Shown: positions 47,287 through 59,720 of the stretch, in pieces
How the letters are laid out: the number at the start of each line of letters is the position of its first letter
How positions within the stretch are numbered: the stretch's first letter is position 1
Origin: Pisaster brevispinus
Lineage: Eukaryota > Echinodermata > Asteroidea > Forcipulatida > Asteriidae
Assembly (NCBI GenBank): GCA_023634235.1
Contig: JAMKCF010000008.1
Span: 11,988,676 to 12,052,675, forward strand
DNA: 64,000 nucleotides
Reading direction: 5' to 3'
Program-made: the position numbers and the translations under genes
Notes under the pieces: model-generated
Database searches by the model: none
The model's input: the letters and a program-made list of their open reading frames with translations, nothing else
What the model was told of the DNA's origin: nothing

Positions 47287-50200
47287 GTTGTTTCGTTTTC
47301 CTGCTGTGTGTGTGTCTGTATAAGTTGTGCAATACTCCAATCAGTCGGTCATCGTTCATGCGCATTGGACAATTCGCTAGGACTTTTTGATTTGTGGAAT
47401 GGGTATGGGTAATAATCGAAGATGATATTTAGGAGGGAAATTAGAACAACCCACAAAGCACACGTTGAACTTACCTAGGGCTTGTACTAATGGAATAATC
47501 CAAACAAAGTTATGAATATTCAGTTTATGCAAGCCATTGGACAAACCCAGCTTATTTTAATATTCATAAAAATTACATATTCATTATGACCTTTGGTGAA
47601 CCAGGTATTGGGAGAAACATGTACGACAAACAAACCGTTCTGGTGTCAATGCCTCATAGCCGTGTGGTACAGGCTATGCTCTCTTAATAATTTGTTCTCT
47701 CTCTTGTTACAGGTTCGAATCTCTGTAAGTATTGCATTATCTGATTGCTTGCTAACGTTAATTCCTTCCAGTAGATAAGATACAGGTAGAAACATTGAGG
47801 GACAACATGGAGACTGGGTGAGTGAGGAGACAGTGTGGGAAAAAGAGGGTTTTTTTTCCGCCCAAATTTGAGGATTTAACCAAATATCCCTAGTTTTTAA
47901 ACCGATCCCCTATGAAAACTATTTTTTTTACGTTTTCAAGATTCACCGAATCGATAGAACACATCCTCAGGTATGAACTGGAGAACATTTAAAAAAAAAA
48001 CCTTTTTAAAAATGTCAAAAAGCTGGTGGCTGAATGCGGAAATTTTTCCCTTAAGTTAGTTGTACTCTACATGTTGTACTTGTCCTTAGGGCGGCCAATA
48101 TCGTAACTGGTAAACGGAATAAAGACATGTTGTTTCGAACTTGTCAACTCAAAAATTATTATCTATTTTTATATAGACCTGTATAAAACATTTGAAAAAC
48201 ATATTTACTGCATTAACATTTGTTATACTTACAGGGACTCTTGTTCTACTCAATAGAGAGAAACATATTGAGTATAGCAGCAGAGATCAACACCTAATTC
48301 AATATTTTTTCCGACTTCGAAATGTCAACTCTACTTTTGGTGTGATTCCCTTTTCAATAGCGGAAACGAGCTATTGGTATTCCAGGCGTGGCGGAACCTG
48401 ACTATATTTCTTTAAATTTCTTGTCAACGGCTGTTTTATGCTCTCTTCTTAACACGCAAAATGATTCAACTTGCCGCCCCACCCCCACTACACCTACCCC
48501 CTATGGTGTAGCTGTGTGTCAATAAATATGGATTTTTTTTACATTATCTGTTAGTGTTATCTGTCTAAAAATGGAGGAAGGTTTTTCCTTCCTTCACACT
48601 GCCTCAATAGTTGAAAATAAACATGATGAACAAGAATTAGAATAGGTTTGAAAAGAGGCGTGGCTAGGTAGAACTTTATTTACCTAAACAAGTTTCTGCC
48701 CCCCTTGGCTTCACAACCGAGCTTCACAACCGAGCCCCTTCCCCAAACAATGAGATCAAACAAATAATAAATAAGTGGGATTTGTTTGGGTTTTGCAACA
48801 TCTATTCGTGCAAGCCTATAAACTATCTTTGCAGTTCAGAAAATGAATAATTATTGGTTCGGTTTTCGTCCGCCCATCAAGTAGTTAAATTAACAGCAAA
48901 TGTGTAGGCCTGCATCTTGTAATTCTTGCAAATGGTTTTTCTTTCTGAAGAATTAGTGTAGAACAAATCCCCCTCCCTATTTCTCCTTATTTCTTTGCTC
49001 GCTTTCCCCCAAATAAAAATGTCTAGTTACGCCCCTTGAAGTCAAAACCTTATCAATAAAGACATATTGAATAAAGTCCACATCAATCTTTGCATAAGTC
49101 TGAAGAATAGTCACATAAATCTTATTTTTCTGTAAAATTCCTGTTTTATTACTGATAAAATTACAACTTTCAAATACACAATTTACAATAGATAATTTTA
49201 ATATACCTCAAAAGGGAAGTCTTCACGATAAAATGATTTTATCATAAATAAAATATTGCTTTCATACGGAAGCTTATTATCATAATTCCAAGGAATGAAG
49301 ATCCTTCTCAAATGTGACAATCTTTTTATCTCTCTCCCTTTTGGTTCCCTAAAGACAGTGACTTTTATAGTTCAAATTTCATATTAATATATGTATTAAG
49401 AAAAAGCTTATGTTTTGCCACTAAAAAAAAACCATTCTTTTTAAAAAATATTATTCCAATCAGGCTTATATGTGGCAATCCATATAAGCTTCGATTTGTG
49501 TGGTGTTCAAATGAATCCTCAACTTTGACAGCATTTCAGAGAGAAATATTTCTCAGGGTAATTCTTACTAGTATGACATTTACAATCAGATCGAAACTTG
49601 TCTGAAACATCTTACACCAAACATATTTACGATATAAATTAATCTCTAATAAAATATCGGTTTTGCACTCTAGTAAAAAATGACAGCACACTATACATAA
49701 CACAGCATCAAGCTGATGCTATCAACTACTAACAAAACTTTTTTAAATGTGAATTTAAAAATCCCTCTGAAAAAAAGGAAAGAAAACATACCACTCAACA
49801 AAATAACTTTAAAATGTTGCCGAAATTCAACTGTTGTGATAGACCACCCGATTCTAGCCCACCACCTAGGCACTGCCCCTAAGGCTGTCAAACATTGTTT
49901 CCTCGCTTATAAACCTCCCATAATACCATCATGGCATCACCATAGAGCATCCACTCTAATAAGTGAGGCGGATTTAGAACAGTTTATTTAAAACGATATT
50001 ATGAGCATTCTATAAGTGATAACTTGACAACCTTACTTATTACTTACAATGGCTGGTCTAATCGGGTATAACCCTTAGTCATAGTGCCACCATTATTGCC
50101 ATCAAAACGTTAAAGATGTTAGGTCTGAATGTTAGCCGGTTATACCTCAAAAATTTAGATTGAAATTTTAAACAGCTAGTTTTATAGACTCAAGAAAGTT

Positions 50201-51108
50201 TTCATTTAAGGTACATGTATTGCATGAACAAATCTGCGAATGATAAAAGGTAATTATTTCAAAACTAAAAATGAATTTTGGTCGGGATCCTTACATTATC
50301 TCACAGAAAAATAGTTTCGCATTTTACATGCATTTATGAGCTCTTTGCACCAAAAAGCTTGCAAAGCAATGTTCTCAAAATTGCAACTACAGCACATAGT
50401 TTATTCATGTTCTTCTGGCCACCTGGCATTTGGCCCTCTGGAGGGCAATATTGAATGACCATGAGCAGTAGCCAGAAGGCACCCCAGGAATAATTGCTTT
50501 TTAATAAAAGGAGTCAATGGTTCTTCAAAAGCAAAAGCAAATTTGATACTCCCTTTTTTGCAATGTCTGTGGCATATGCGAAACAGATTGTTTTGAAACA
50601 GCATCATCTGCAAGCCTGTAGTCTCATCTTTGAGAGGACAAGGCCATTTTTATTTTGCAAAGAGCACTTTCATTCAAAACTCTTAAAGTCTATGGGAAAC
50701 TTTTGAAGGGGCACCAAGGCAAAGACCAGGGCAACAGAGGCCATGGCCTCGGTGGCCTTTGTGTAATTACAGGTCAATTACAGGTAATTACCTGTCAAAA
50801 TTTGTTTGAGAAAAAACAACTTCTTTCAGCTATAATCAGGCCATACAACTTTAATGCAGTGCCCTAAGAAAACAGTGAATACATAAACAGGAAGGCAAAG
50901 CTAATATTTCATAAAGAAAAAATCAAATGGCAAGAGTACATCTTAATCTACGCCAGTTTAACTTAATGCTACGCCAATTTAATATGACAATAATGCCTTC
51001 TTCACCATTAACACAACACCACATCACCCAAACCTCTAAATTTAGTTAAAGCCTTTACACAGGATTTGTAGAGCTGACAAAATAAGCGCAGACGGTGTTA
51101 ATGTTTTG

Positions 51109-51452
51109 TACAGTGGCTGATTTTTGCCAACAACAAAACACTTTCTCAGTACGGCATTATAACGCCCTTTTACGGCGTTTTAACACCCTATTGGGCGTTA
51201 TAACGCCCTAATTTTAGGGCGTTATTACGCCATAATTTATGGCCTTTAACGCCCTATAGGGAGTTATAACGTCCTATTATGGCGTTATAACGCCCTATGT
51301 AACGCCATAATAGGACGTTATAATTAGGGCGTTATAACGCCGTATAGGGCATTATAACGCCGTAAAATAGGGCGTAATAACGCCGTAAATTTAAAGTGTT
51401 ATAACGCCGTACTACAAAAGTGTTTTGTTGTTGGCGGAAATCAGCCACCGTA
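51109..51452. mobile_element. Fold-back element with GGCGTTATAACGCC palindromes
   Basis: Terminal inverted repeats of about 50 bp (GTGGCTGATTT...CCAACAACAAAACACTTT) enclose a dozen variants of the palindrome GGCGTTATAACGCC separated by ATAGG/CCTAT spacers. No coding capacity. Confidence 0.85.
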
Positions 51453-51636
51453 GTTTTGTGTGATCAACCATTTTATACATGAAATAGCAAACCAGTGAAA
51501 ATTTGGGCTTAATCCGTTGTGTGAGTCGGGAGAAAATGGTAGAAAAACCATGCACAACTTTCAGCATGTAAACACATTGTCCTTTATGTTGGTTGTAACA
51601 ATTAAACCAGCTGTTGCATTTTTTTTTTATTAATAG

Positions 51637-51982
51637 CAGGGCTCGAATTTGGGGAAAAAATCCACAAGACTGCAGGGCTTATAGCTTAAAACTTTTACTG
51701 GACCAGAAAATTTGTTACAAGACCGGAATCGAAATGAAAAGAACACTCTACACAGTTTCACATTTGAGCTGTTTTTGTACCAAGCACTAAGAGAAGATTT
51801 ATCAAGTTTTTCTTTCGGGTAATACTTCAATACTCAATTGATCAGTTTAATAAAAAAATACAGTGACATGTTATTATTAAAAAACACAAGACCGCCGGAC
51901 TTGTACGGTCATAAGTTTACTGGCCCGACACTAAAATCACTGGCCTCGGGGCTGCGGTCCAGTGTCAAATTCGAGCCCTGAA
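51637..51982. repeat. Dispersed repeat, second copy (family of 19545)
   Basis: GGGCTCGAATTTGGGG ... CAAATTCGAGCCCTG with CCGCCGGACTTGTACGGTC inside, over 80 percent similar by eye. Confidence 0.77.
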
Positions 51983-52160
51983 TAGGATTTCAGATACAGT
52001 TGTTTCGAAAACGACTTAATTTCAGAGGGAAATATTTCACAGAAAGAAATGGTTCCTGAATGAACTTATTAATCAGTGAGCTTTCAGACAAAAATTAAAC
52101 AATGTTTGTCATCCTTACCGATCCTGTATAATACCTTTAAAATAAAGTTAAAAGACAAAA

Positions 52161-52238
52161 TTCCCATCTACGTTGCCAGACCCAATCCCATACTAATAAA
52201 TTCCCATCTACGTTGCCAGACCCAATCCCATACTAATA
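52161..52238. repeat. 40-bp exact tandem duplication
   Basis: TTCCCATCTACGTTGCCAGA-CCCAATCCCATACTAATAA occurs twice, 40 bp apart, with almost no divergence. Confidence 0.92.
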
Positions 52239-53402
52239 ATTTCCTGAATCATAAATTCTGTTTCTGTTCACTCCCTCTGTTCTCCGGTCATCAGTCTATA
52301 AAAAATGTAAAATTTTAATGCTTTTGAGCAAAGCAAAGCATAAACAATTGTTTTGAATCATGAAAAGCATGGTTGGCATCCAAAGTTGATCAATAAATAA
52401 TAATAATAATAAAGAGTATTTCTAATGCGCCATTAGAAGAAACAGGAGAAACAGGTGCAGACAGGAGAAACTCAGATTACATGCAAACAGAGAAAAGATG
52501 GGTCTTGGGGGCCTATCTAAAAGCAGGCGAGACCAGTAGAATTTCTAACATGAGTGGGAAGTTTATTCCACATACATACTGTATCTTGTCAACAGGGCTC
52601 AAAATTTACACTGGACGGCAGGAGGCCAGTGATTTTAGCGCCGGGCCAGTAAACTTACGACTGACCAAGTCCAGCGGTCTTATGTTTCTTTAATTCAATA
52701 TCTTTGTTATACAAAAATAATGTTCAAATGTTGAGTTTGAGTATGATAAAAATCTTTCAAGTTTGCTGAATATTATACAGTAGTTTACTTACCGTGAATG
52801 AGATAAATCTTCTCTTTTAGTGCTTGTCCAACTTAAACCAACTTATATGTTTAAACTGTGTGTCATCTTGTATTTCTGGTCTTTTCTTGGTTTTTTTTTC
52901 TTTTCATTTTGGTCTTCTAAAAAAAATCTAGTCCTGTAAAGATTTTGACTACAAGCCCTATGGTCTTGTGGATCTTCCCCATAACTTTCGAGCCTTGCTT
53001 GTACAAGTATTATTTGTTTACATTTCAAAAATTCCATAATAATTACAGCCCCTTTACTTTGAAAATGTCACAACAATTTGTGTGTACATTGTGTACACAT
53101 ATTCCTACAATATAAAACAAGTATGCTATATTACAGTTTGATGACTTCGAAATCTAGTGAAAAAGATTCATTTCATGCAGTGTTTTGAAAAAAAAAACCC
53201 TCTTTCTTAAAACATGACCTCTTAACAGTTAAAATTACAGTTACTTGAGAACTATTCACACTATATAAGAAAAATCTAATATTTCATAGTAAAAATGTTC
53301 AGCATTTCAGTGCTTAAATAGCCATAACATTTGGAAAATATACCTCTGTTTACAATAAAATTAGTATAGTTGTGCACTCCACTAATGTATTTCTTCACAC
53401 CA

Positions 53403-53725
53403 TTTAAAGAGAGGGTGTACCTTTGGACCATAACAACTTACTTGGTAAGAAGCACTGCAGCTATTAATAATGTATAACATTTTGAGAAACGATTACCTTC
53501 TGAGGGATTTTAAAAAATGTCAATCTGTGAAACATCTTTTAGATTGTGTATTATTCATCCTGCGTGGACATATAAATGCTCCCAATTTCTGGCGACATCT
53601 CAAAAACACGACCACTTTTTGAAATGAAATTTGCACAGGTTAGTTTTATTGTTTATATCTACATTTAGATAGGAATAAAACAATCGAATGGTTCCAAAAA
53701 CCAAAGGTATTTTTTGCCTTTAAAC
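53403..53725. repeat. Dispersed repeat, third copy (family of 24125), reversed
   Basis: Inverse orientation of the same family: CCTGCGTGGACATATAAATG and GGTTCCAAAAACCAAAGG. Confidence 0.68.
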
Positions 53726-53841
53726 AACCCTTGAATTAAATAATGAATGGACATGATGCCACTTTTCCTGAGGATAGGGCAACTACAACTAGAATACAAA
53801 GTATATTGGAACATCATGTGGGCATAGCTACCATTGGCCAT

Positions 53842-54100
53842 GGGCCTAATTTTAAAGAGCTTCCTAAGCACAAAAAGTAGCTAAGCACAAAACAATTTTG
53901 CTTACCAGAATATAAGGCTACTTTAGCCAAATCATATGTAGCCATCTTTGATTGGTCCCCTGCTTACTTTTGCTTAGCAGAACATTTTTCAGTAAAAATT
54001 GCCTGCTTAAGCAGCTCTAACTGGGCCATGGTCCTTGTGTCACTCAAGACAAGTTCATTGGTTATCTTGGCCCAATTTCATAGAGCTGCTTAGGGAATTC
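53842..54100. mobile_element. MITE family GGGCCCAATTT, copy plus adjacent half copy
   Basis: A diverged full copy (53842-54028) is followed at 54068-54098 by an extra terminal half (GGCCCAATTTCATAGAGC). Confidence 0.7.
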
Positions 54101-54959
54101 TGAAGTGGACTAACTGGTTCCGAAGACATAGTCAAACTGCAACTCAACAGGACTGTCATTATTCTGTTATATATTTTTTTTCTGGCATAGTAGTTTCACA
54201 TGTTTCTAAACAGAGCATTCAGCAAGCTGGGGACTTTTAAAACTTTACATGGCAGCAACAAATACTTTTCCTCCCCAACAATCAAGTTAAATAATGGCCA
54301 TCATTTCGCCTGATTATAAACTTGCATAGAATTGGGTACAAATGAACAAAATGAACACAGGGGTTGGGGGAACCATAGTAAGTCTACTGTAAAGGGCAAA
54401 CCAGAGGTAGGGGCACACTTCCTTCTAATCATTTAGAATTGCACCATATCCCTTTCAACCAGCGGAGCATATGCTCTGCCATTTTGTGGAGTAAAACTTT
54501 GGTTCTACAAAATAGAGGCCTGTGGTCCGTTATGAAAAAAACACACACAATTTCAAGAGAGTTTATGTGAATCATTACATTCTATTCTTAAAATATCTTT
54601 CCAACCATATTTATTTCAAAACAAATGCTTTTCACAGCCCAAAGCGCCCAGTCTGAGGCAACATGCCCTTTAGCGGTGTGCTGCACACATCCAAAGATGA
54701 AAACCTGGCCAGTGTACTCTTCATGTTCTGGATGGGCTTCTGATAATCTTCAGGGCCAGTTATTCCAGAATGGTTTGAGGTGGAAGTGCGACACTCTCTA
54801 CCTGTTCTTACCAAGCTTTGCATGGACTGACCCATGAGGCAAGCAAGACTATTTTATGACGAGGAATACCCCCGCAATCTAGTCTTATCTGTCAGCAATG
54901 AAAGTTGAAGATAGTTATCTCAATATACTTCTTTGGAACAATTGGGTGCATCAAGTTCT

Positions 54960-55405
54960 TACAGGTAGGGTCATAGATTGGTAAATACTCCAAAAATTAA
55001 TGACTGTAAACTCTTACTTGGTGAGAAGCACTGCAGCTGTTGATAGTATAAACTGTTTGGAGAAAGGATTCCCCTTCCAAGTAAAATGATTTGAATAATT
55101 TTTCACCAAAAAAACATTTTAAGTTGAGAAACGATTTATGCATGAATTGTTTGTCAGATTTCTGAGGGTTGGTGTTCGTTTGCGAATGCTGCAGCCAGAG
55201 ATGTGGTTGGAAGCCGCTCTCACCTCGCAAACTTGGATGGATTTGACATTCGCGTAAAAATGTTGTGAAATTTTTTTTTCTGTTTTTCTCAGCAAGTAGA
55301 CACTGTACTCAGCTGAAACTTCCACATGTGACTTTTCTTTCTTTCTAATTTTGCCTATAAATCAGCAAAACTTTGACAAAAACCAATCTATGATCCATCC
55401 TTTAA
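54960..55405 (+). repeat. Dispersed repeat, second full copy (family of 28500)
   Basis: Same ordered blocks from GGTAGGGTCATAGATTGG to ACCAATCTATGATCCATCC. The two ends are inverted repeats of each other, suggesting a DNA element. Confidence 0.75.
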
Positions 55406-55578
55406 GTTCGAACTGTGCCAGAACAAACAGCAAACTGTGAGTTCTCCAAAGACTCAATCATGCAGTGTTGACTACTGGAAGTTGTGGCTTCAATTTTAAA
55501 GGCAGAAGTCAAGAATTCAGCAAACCCAATCGTTAAAAAAAGAGTTCAAGACATACCTCCTTCAAAGCCAACAGGTAG

Positions 55579-55707
55579 CTACAATGGCTGATAAACATAG
55601 AAAAGAACTGCTACTATAATTAAAACAAACAGGAAAAAGATGTAAGGCGACATGTGATCATCGTTATCATCAGCATTGGTTTCCGGAATGTCTTGGACTT
55701 CTGCTGC
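55579..55707 (-). CDS. Chromodomain-TM gene exon 3 (acidic segment, TM anchor, stop)
   Basis: Acceptor TTTTTACAG, or GCAG four bases later (edge 55703). Encodes EVQDIPETNADDNDDHMSP, a 17-residue hydrophobic helix and YQPL, then TAG. Other frames end early and carry no such helix. Confidence 0.8.
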   Translation of the reverse strand, partial: AAEVQDIPETNADDNDDHMSPYIFFLFVLIIVAVLFYVYQPL

Positions 55708-58700
55708 CTGTAAAAAGATGGAAATTGTGATACAAATTCAACAAATATTTTGGAGTTTATAAAAGAAAATTGACTAGAGCGGGACTTGAATCTGGGACCT
55801 CTGGATTAACGTAACAACGCTCTACCTACTGAACTATCTGGCTATAATGCTTTTTCAAGTCAAAACTTTCCCACAGGCCCTTTCCTTGGGCAATGCACAA
55901 AACACTTGTAAGTTGTAAAATTGATTGCTCATGGATGTGAGATGTGTCGGGATCCCAAAATTAATTAATTTTTAGTTTTTAATTAACTACCACTTATGAC
56001 TGACATATTGACTAAAATGATAGCCTATAACTTTCTTGAATCTTTAAAAATAGTTATTTAAAATTCAAATCTGATTTTGGGGGTCAAATTGGCAAAAAAA
56101 CAGACCTAGCATCTTTTAGGGGTGAGTTTTGATGAATGTGTAAATTCCAAAAAACTACTTGAGGGCCGGAGTTCCCCTTATTCTAGGCCAGAACCTCTCA
56201 GATATGACAATTCAGGAGGTTTACAGACTCAGTACATCACCAGAAATTTAAAACTACAGGTTTGGACACAATGTGCACTATTTCTTCTTCCCTTCTGTGA
56301 CTGCTTTACTTCTTTGGGAAAATCCTGAAATCAGGAAAATTCCTAACCATTCACACCTGCTCTTTAAAGGTATACGTATTAAATCAATCTCTTTTTTTCT
56401 TTTTTTTAACAGTAAGTTAATGTTAATCTTCTGGTCTTTTATAGTAAACAAACCAACCAAACTGTGTGAATTTAATCAGATCAAGTGATCCTGCTATAGT
56501 GAAACAGGAATATGAGCAGAGTTATGATTTGTGATGCCAGGGATTTGAAATCAATGAATACTTTAGTCAAGCATTTCTGCTCACCAGCAAGTACAGAGAT
56601 TTGGGTCAACCTGTCAGTAGAGAATGTTGCAGTGAGCAAATGCCTTAAGTTAGGATTGTTTTACATGATTTCAAATTTTATGATGTCTTACGTACATTTG
56701 TCTTTGACACCGTCACTCTAGATGTTGTTGTCCCCATTGACTTCCCACCTGTAGTTACCCTGAGTGTTGTCCTTGGAGTGATGATGGTCATTACGCCAGA
56801 TCTGACATCTGTACTGATTCCCTCTCGTAAAGACCTCCTTGAGAGAACACTGTCTCCTCCCCCATTCCTGATAATCTTGACGTCCGGCGTGGCTAGGCTC
56901 CTTCGGAGAGAGCTGCTGTTGGAGGTGTGCTTTATTTCAGTTTTTGTCTGCGTCTTGTAGGAGGTTTTCTTTGCCTCCTCCCGGGCGTTGAACTCTTGGA
57001 GTAACTCTTTGCAACCCTTGAGATGAGTTACTGGCTCCCATGTGTCTTCTTCTGGTCCATATGTCTTCCATCGAACTTTGTAAAGTGTTTTTCCTTTAGA
57101 CTTCTTGGAAGCCAGAATTTGTTCAACCTGTAATCAAAGAATAAATGGTGCATGCTCATTTCACCACTTCATGTCGGATGGCTTCTTTGGATGCAAATCT
57201 TTTTGGACAAACTAAACAGCGGCACTTTTAAACGCCGGGACAACTTTGGATTTTCCTCCATAAATTGTTGACATGCGAACAGCTGATGCTTTTATTCACC
57301 TGGACTTTCCGGTGTTTAACGTGTTGTGCAGTCACCTACCTTGATTTGTTTCATCTCACCCATACAAAGAGCAACAAAAGTTACAACGTTCGTTTTCACA
57401 AACTGCCACATAGGTTCCATTTAATACCCTTGCAATGCATGGCATGCACTAACATGCTCATATATGAGCAGGAGTACCCTTTGTCCCTCTTTGCACAGGT
57501 GTTGGGGAGGGGGGGGACCACAAAACGTAGCAAGGTAGGTGCATGCCTGTGTACACTACACAATGACCAAAACCAAAAGAGGGTGTTTTGAAGTTGTTCT
57601 GAGCAATTATAAACATCCATCATTATTCAGATCAGAAAAGGTTTGGCTGAAAGTTAACAAGAAGTCATCCAACGTCAACAGTCAAGCAGTTAAATTATTA
57701 AGGACCTGCATAGCATTATGACAAAACAAAGGCAGAGCAATTAAGAAGAACAATTAACCAATGTCAAAAACAGTAAGTTTAATAAGGACGATAAAGACTG
57801 TATACCTGGTTTGGACAGAACATTCTGACACTGTGTACCGTTAGTGTTGTTACAGCTTAAAGGGGGACAGTCATCATAACAAGGCCTGTGGCTGTACATG
57901 GAAAGTAAACTCTAACCCAGTTACTGTACACATCCACGCTGGCCATAATATCACAATCTGCGCCATCGATGTGATGTGACGGTTAGCACCACTGCACCAC
58001 GCAGAGTGCAGTAACTGGGTCAGAGTTCATCCCATGTACAACCACAGTCCTGCAATGATGACGGCAGTTCCCTTTTTTAATCATGAATGTTTGGCCATCT
58101 AGACTATGGTCTCTATGCCATGGCATGTCTAGACCATATAGCAAGCTCTCTAATATGATTGAAGTATGGGGCTCAATTAGACCATGGAAGGAGAACAGAA
58201 TTTATCTTTTTGGGTGACTACCCAACAGGACCAGTTGCTAGAGATAGCTCTTGAAGTCATTTCAATAGTCACTCAGCTTTTATCATTGTCATACCGTCAC
58301 CCATTTTTGATTGACACGTATTTTCAATCACTAATTTTGATTTTGTTTACCATGAGAATGAGGGGGCTAGATCCAGTGACCTGTACTCTGTAGTACCTCT
58401 GCTCTATCCTAAAATCCACACTCTGGACTGTGCCATCATCATATCAGGATTCAACATGCTGAGAATAAAGTTTCCCGTTGAACCAGCCAAAAGTTTATAA
58501 AAGGTCTAAATTTCTGTAGAAGTCACAAATGTACTGTTTGAGTGTACACAAAATATACAGTATTAGTATATTAGTAGTAGCACTGCTGTAGTTGGCCACA
58601 ATCTTTTGGAAAATAAGACACAACCGCAAATTCAAGGACTTTAACAAATTATAACCGAGTGAAAGTGTATGTCTGATTAGATGTAGACAATTTGGAAGGT

Positions 58701-59399
58701 GGGTCAGATCACAGATTTTGTTTTGTTTTAAATATTGTCTAAACTCTAAATTGTCTGTTTCTGAACAATTTTCCCATTCAGTTATCGAATCGGAAACCAG
58801 TGACACCAGGTCAAACAAATTTTCAGAGAAAAAACAACTTAAAAAAAAACAACGTATGATCTATCTGACCCACGTCCCACCTTTTATAATATAAATAATA
58901 TTTAACAGAACACCACACTAGACTAGTAATAACATAATCTCAGACAGACTGTGTGTACCGCTTGTGTTTTACTAGGCCGACATTTCATTATTTAATATTA
59001 GGAATAGGGATAGGAATGCTTTTCAACATTGGACTGTACTAGCCAGCCAGACCACTTGGAGAGAACTTTGACTAGCCCTTGACGTTGTAGTTCAAATTGT
59101 TTTTTTGAATAGCATTACGCCATTAGAAGAGCAAAGTGAATAATTAGAACAGCAACATGTATGTAATTTAGAAATAGAACGTGAACATGTTGAATTGAAG
59201 TAAACTGCACTGCATTTTTACTGCAATTCGGAAGTACATGTATGATGTAGTGTACTGTGTTGTGAACTTGTCATGATTGTGGTGCTGGTGTTTTCAGGTC
59301 ATTAGTAAAAATTGTATTTGTAATTTGTTGTATTCCATCTGTCAACAAATTTATCAGAAACTGAAAACAACTTCAACAAACCTCAAACACTTCGGTCAT
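55579..59399 (-). CDS. Tail-anchored chromodomain protein (3 exons, 192 residues)
   Basis: Exons 59382-59399, about 56692-57127 and about 55579-55707 join into one frame. Residues 4-60 are a chromodomain: VFEVEQILASKKSKGKTLYK, VRWKTYGPEEDTWEP, then a C-terminal helix LKGCKELLQEFNAREE. The aromatic cage for methyl-lysine is present (Phe5, Trp26, Tyr29). The domain most resembles MPP8 and CDY-type H3K9me readers. Residues about 65-150 are a basic, Ser/Thr-rich linker (SSSLRRS, SVLSRRSLR). Residues 153-171 are acidic (ETNADDNDDHMSP). Residues 172-188 form a single hydrophobic segment (YIFFLFVLIIVAVLFYV), followed by only YQPL. An in-frame stop precedes the ATG. I infer an inner-nuclear-membrane or ER tail-anchored protein linking methylated chromatin to membrane. 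I recall no standard family with this layout. Confidence 0.85.
55748..55860 (-). mobile_element. SINE, family B (tRNA-like half)
   Basis: GATAGTTCAGTAGGTAGAGC and CCCAGATTCAAGTCCCGC on the minus strand. In the chromodomain gene just upstream of exon 3. Confidence 0.65.
56692..57127 (-). CDS. Chromodomain-TM gene exon 2 (chromodomain body and linker)
   Basis: Acceptor ATTACAG before GTTGAACAAATT. Encodes VEQIL to the Ser/Thr-rich linker ending VTVSKTN. Two donors overlap: GTAAGA (exon edge 56692) and GTACGT (exon edge 56696). Which is used decides which acceptor of exon 3 keeps the frame. Confidence 0.88.
57857..58080. mobile_element. Short MITE with about 70-bp TIRs
   Basis: Arms GTGGCTGTACATGG / AACTCTAACCCAGTTACTG and CAGTAACTGGGTCAGAGTT / CATGTACAACCAC are inverted around a 60-bp centre. 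In the first intron of the chromodomain gene. Confidence 0.8.
59382..59399 (-). CDS. Chromodomain-TM gene exon 1 (start; MTEVFE)
   Basis: Eighteen coding bases, ATG to GAG, then a GTTTGT donor. The frame upstream is closed by TAA 36 nt before the ATG, which fixes the start. It supplies Phe5 of the aromatic cage and joins in phase 0 to VEQIL. CpG-containing DNA lies upstream, consistent with a promoter near 59400-59700. Confidence 0.82.
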
Positions 59400-59720
59400 T
59401 TCCGTGGTTTTCTTCAAATAATTTGATGAGCGATGTTATTTTGTCGTTCAGCTGTGTTCGACGACTACAGACGACCTACCGCGGGAAGTTTTTGACCAAG
59501 TTAAGCTGGTAGCCGCGGCCCGTTAAGTGTTGAAAAATCAACAGCGTGGAAACGAGCATACCAGGGAGAGCATGATCCGAAGAGGGCGCCCTACAATTTT
59601 CAGTGATCCCCAAAATGAGGGGGGGGGGAGGTGGGGGCGCACATAGGACATTACTTTTTTTCGGAAACCACTGCTTAGACTTGGACTCCTTCACAGGCAG
59701 ACGCTGCCTAAGCCGGAGCC
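59400..59720 (-). promoter_or_regulatory. Probable promoter / 5' region of chromodomain-TM gene
   Basis: DNA upstream of the first exon is richer in CpG than its surroundings (CGACGAC, CCGCGGG, GCGGCCCG, GGGCGCCC). No TATA box is evident. Inferred from position only. Confidence 0.35.

Larger units (their letters stand above)
47400..55578. other. Intergenic DNA between chromodomain gene and EXOC2
   Basis: AT-rich, with the fold-back element (51109), repeats of the 19545, 24125 and 28500 families and a MITE at 53842. No supported exon. The chromodomain gene 3' UTR should lie at the right end. Confidence 0.55.

Noticed and set aside
48192..48401. Small plus-strand protein with hydrophobic N-terminus
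   Set aside because: The leader lacks a convincing cleavage site, and there is no splice, poly(A) or homology support.
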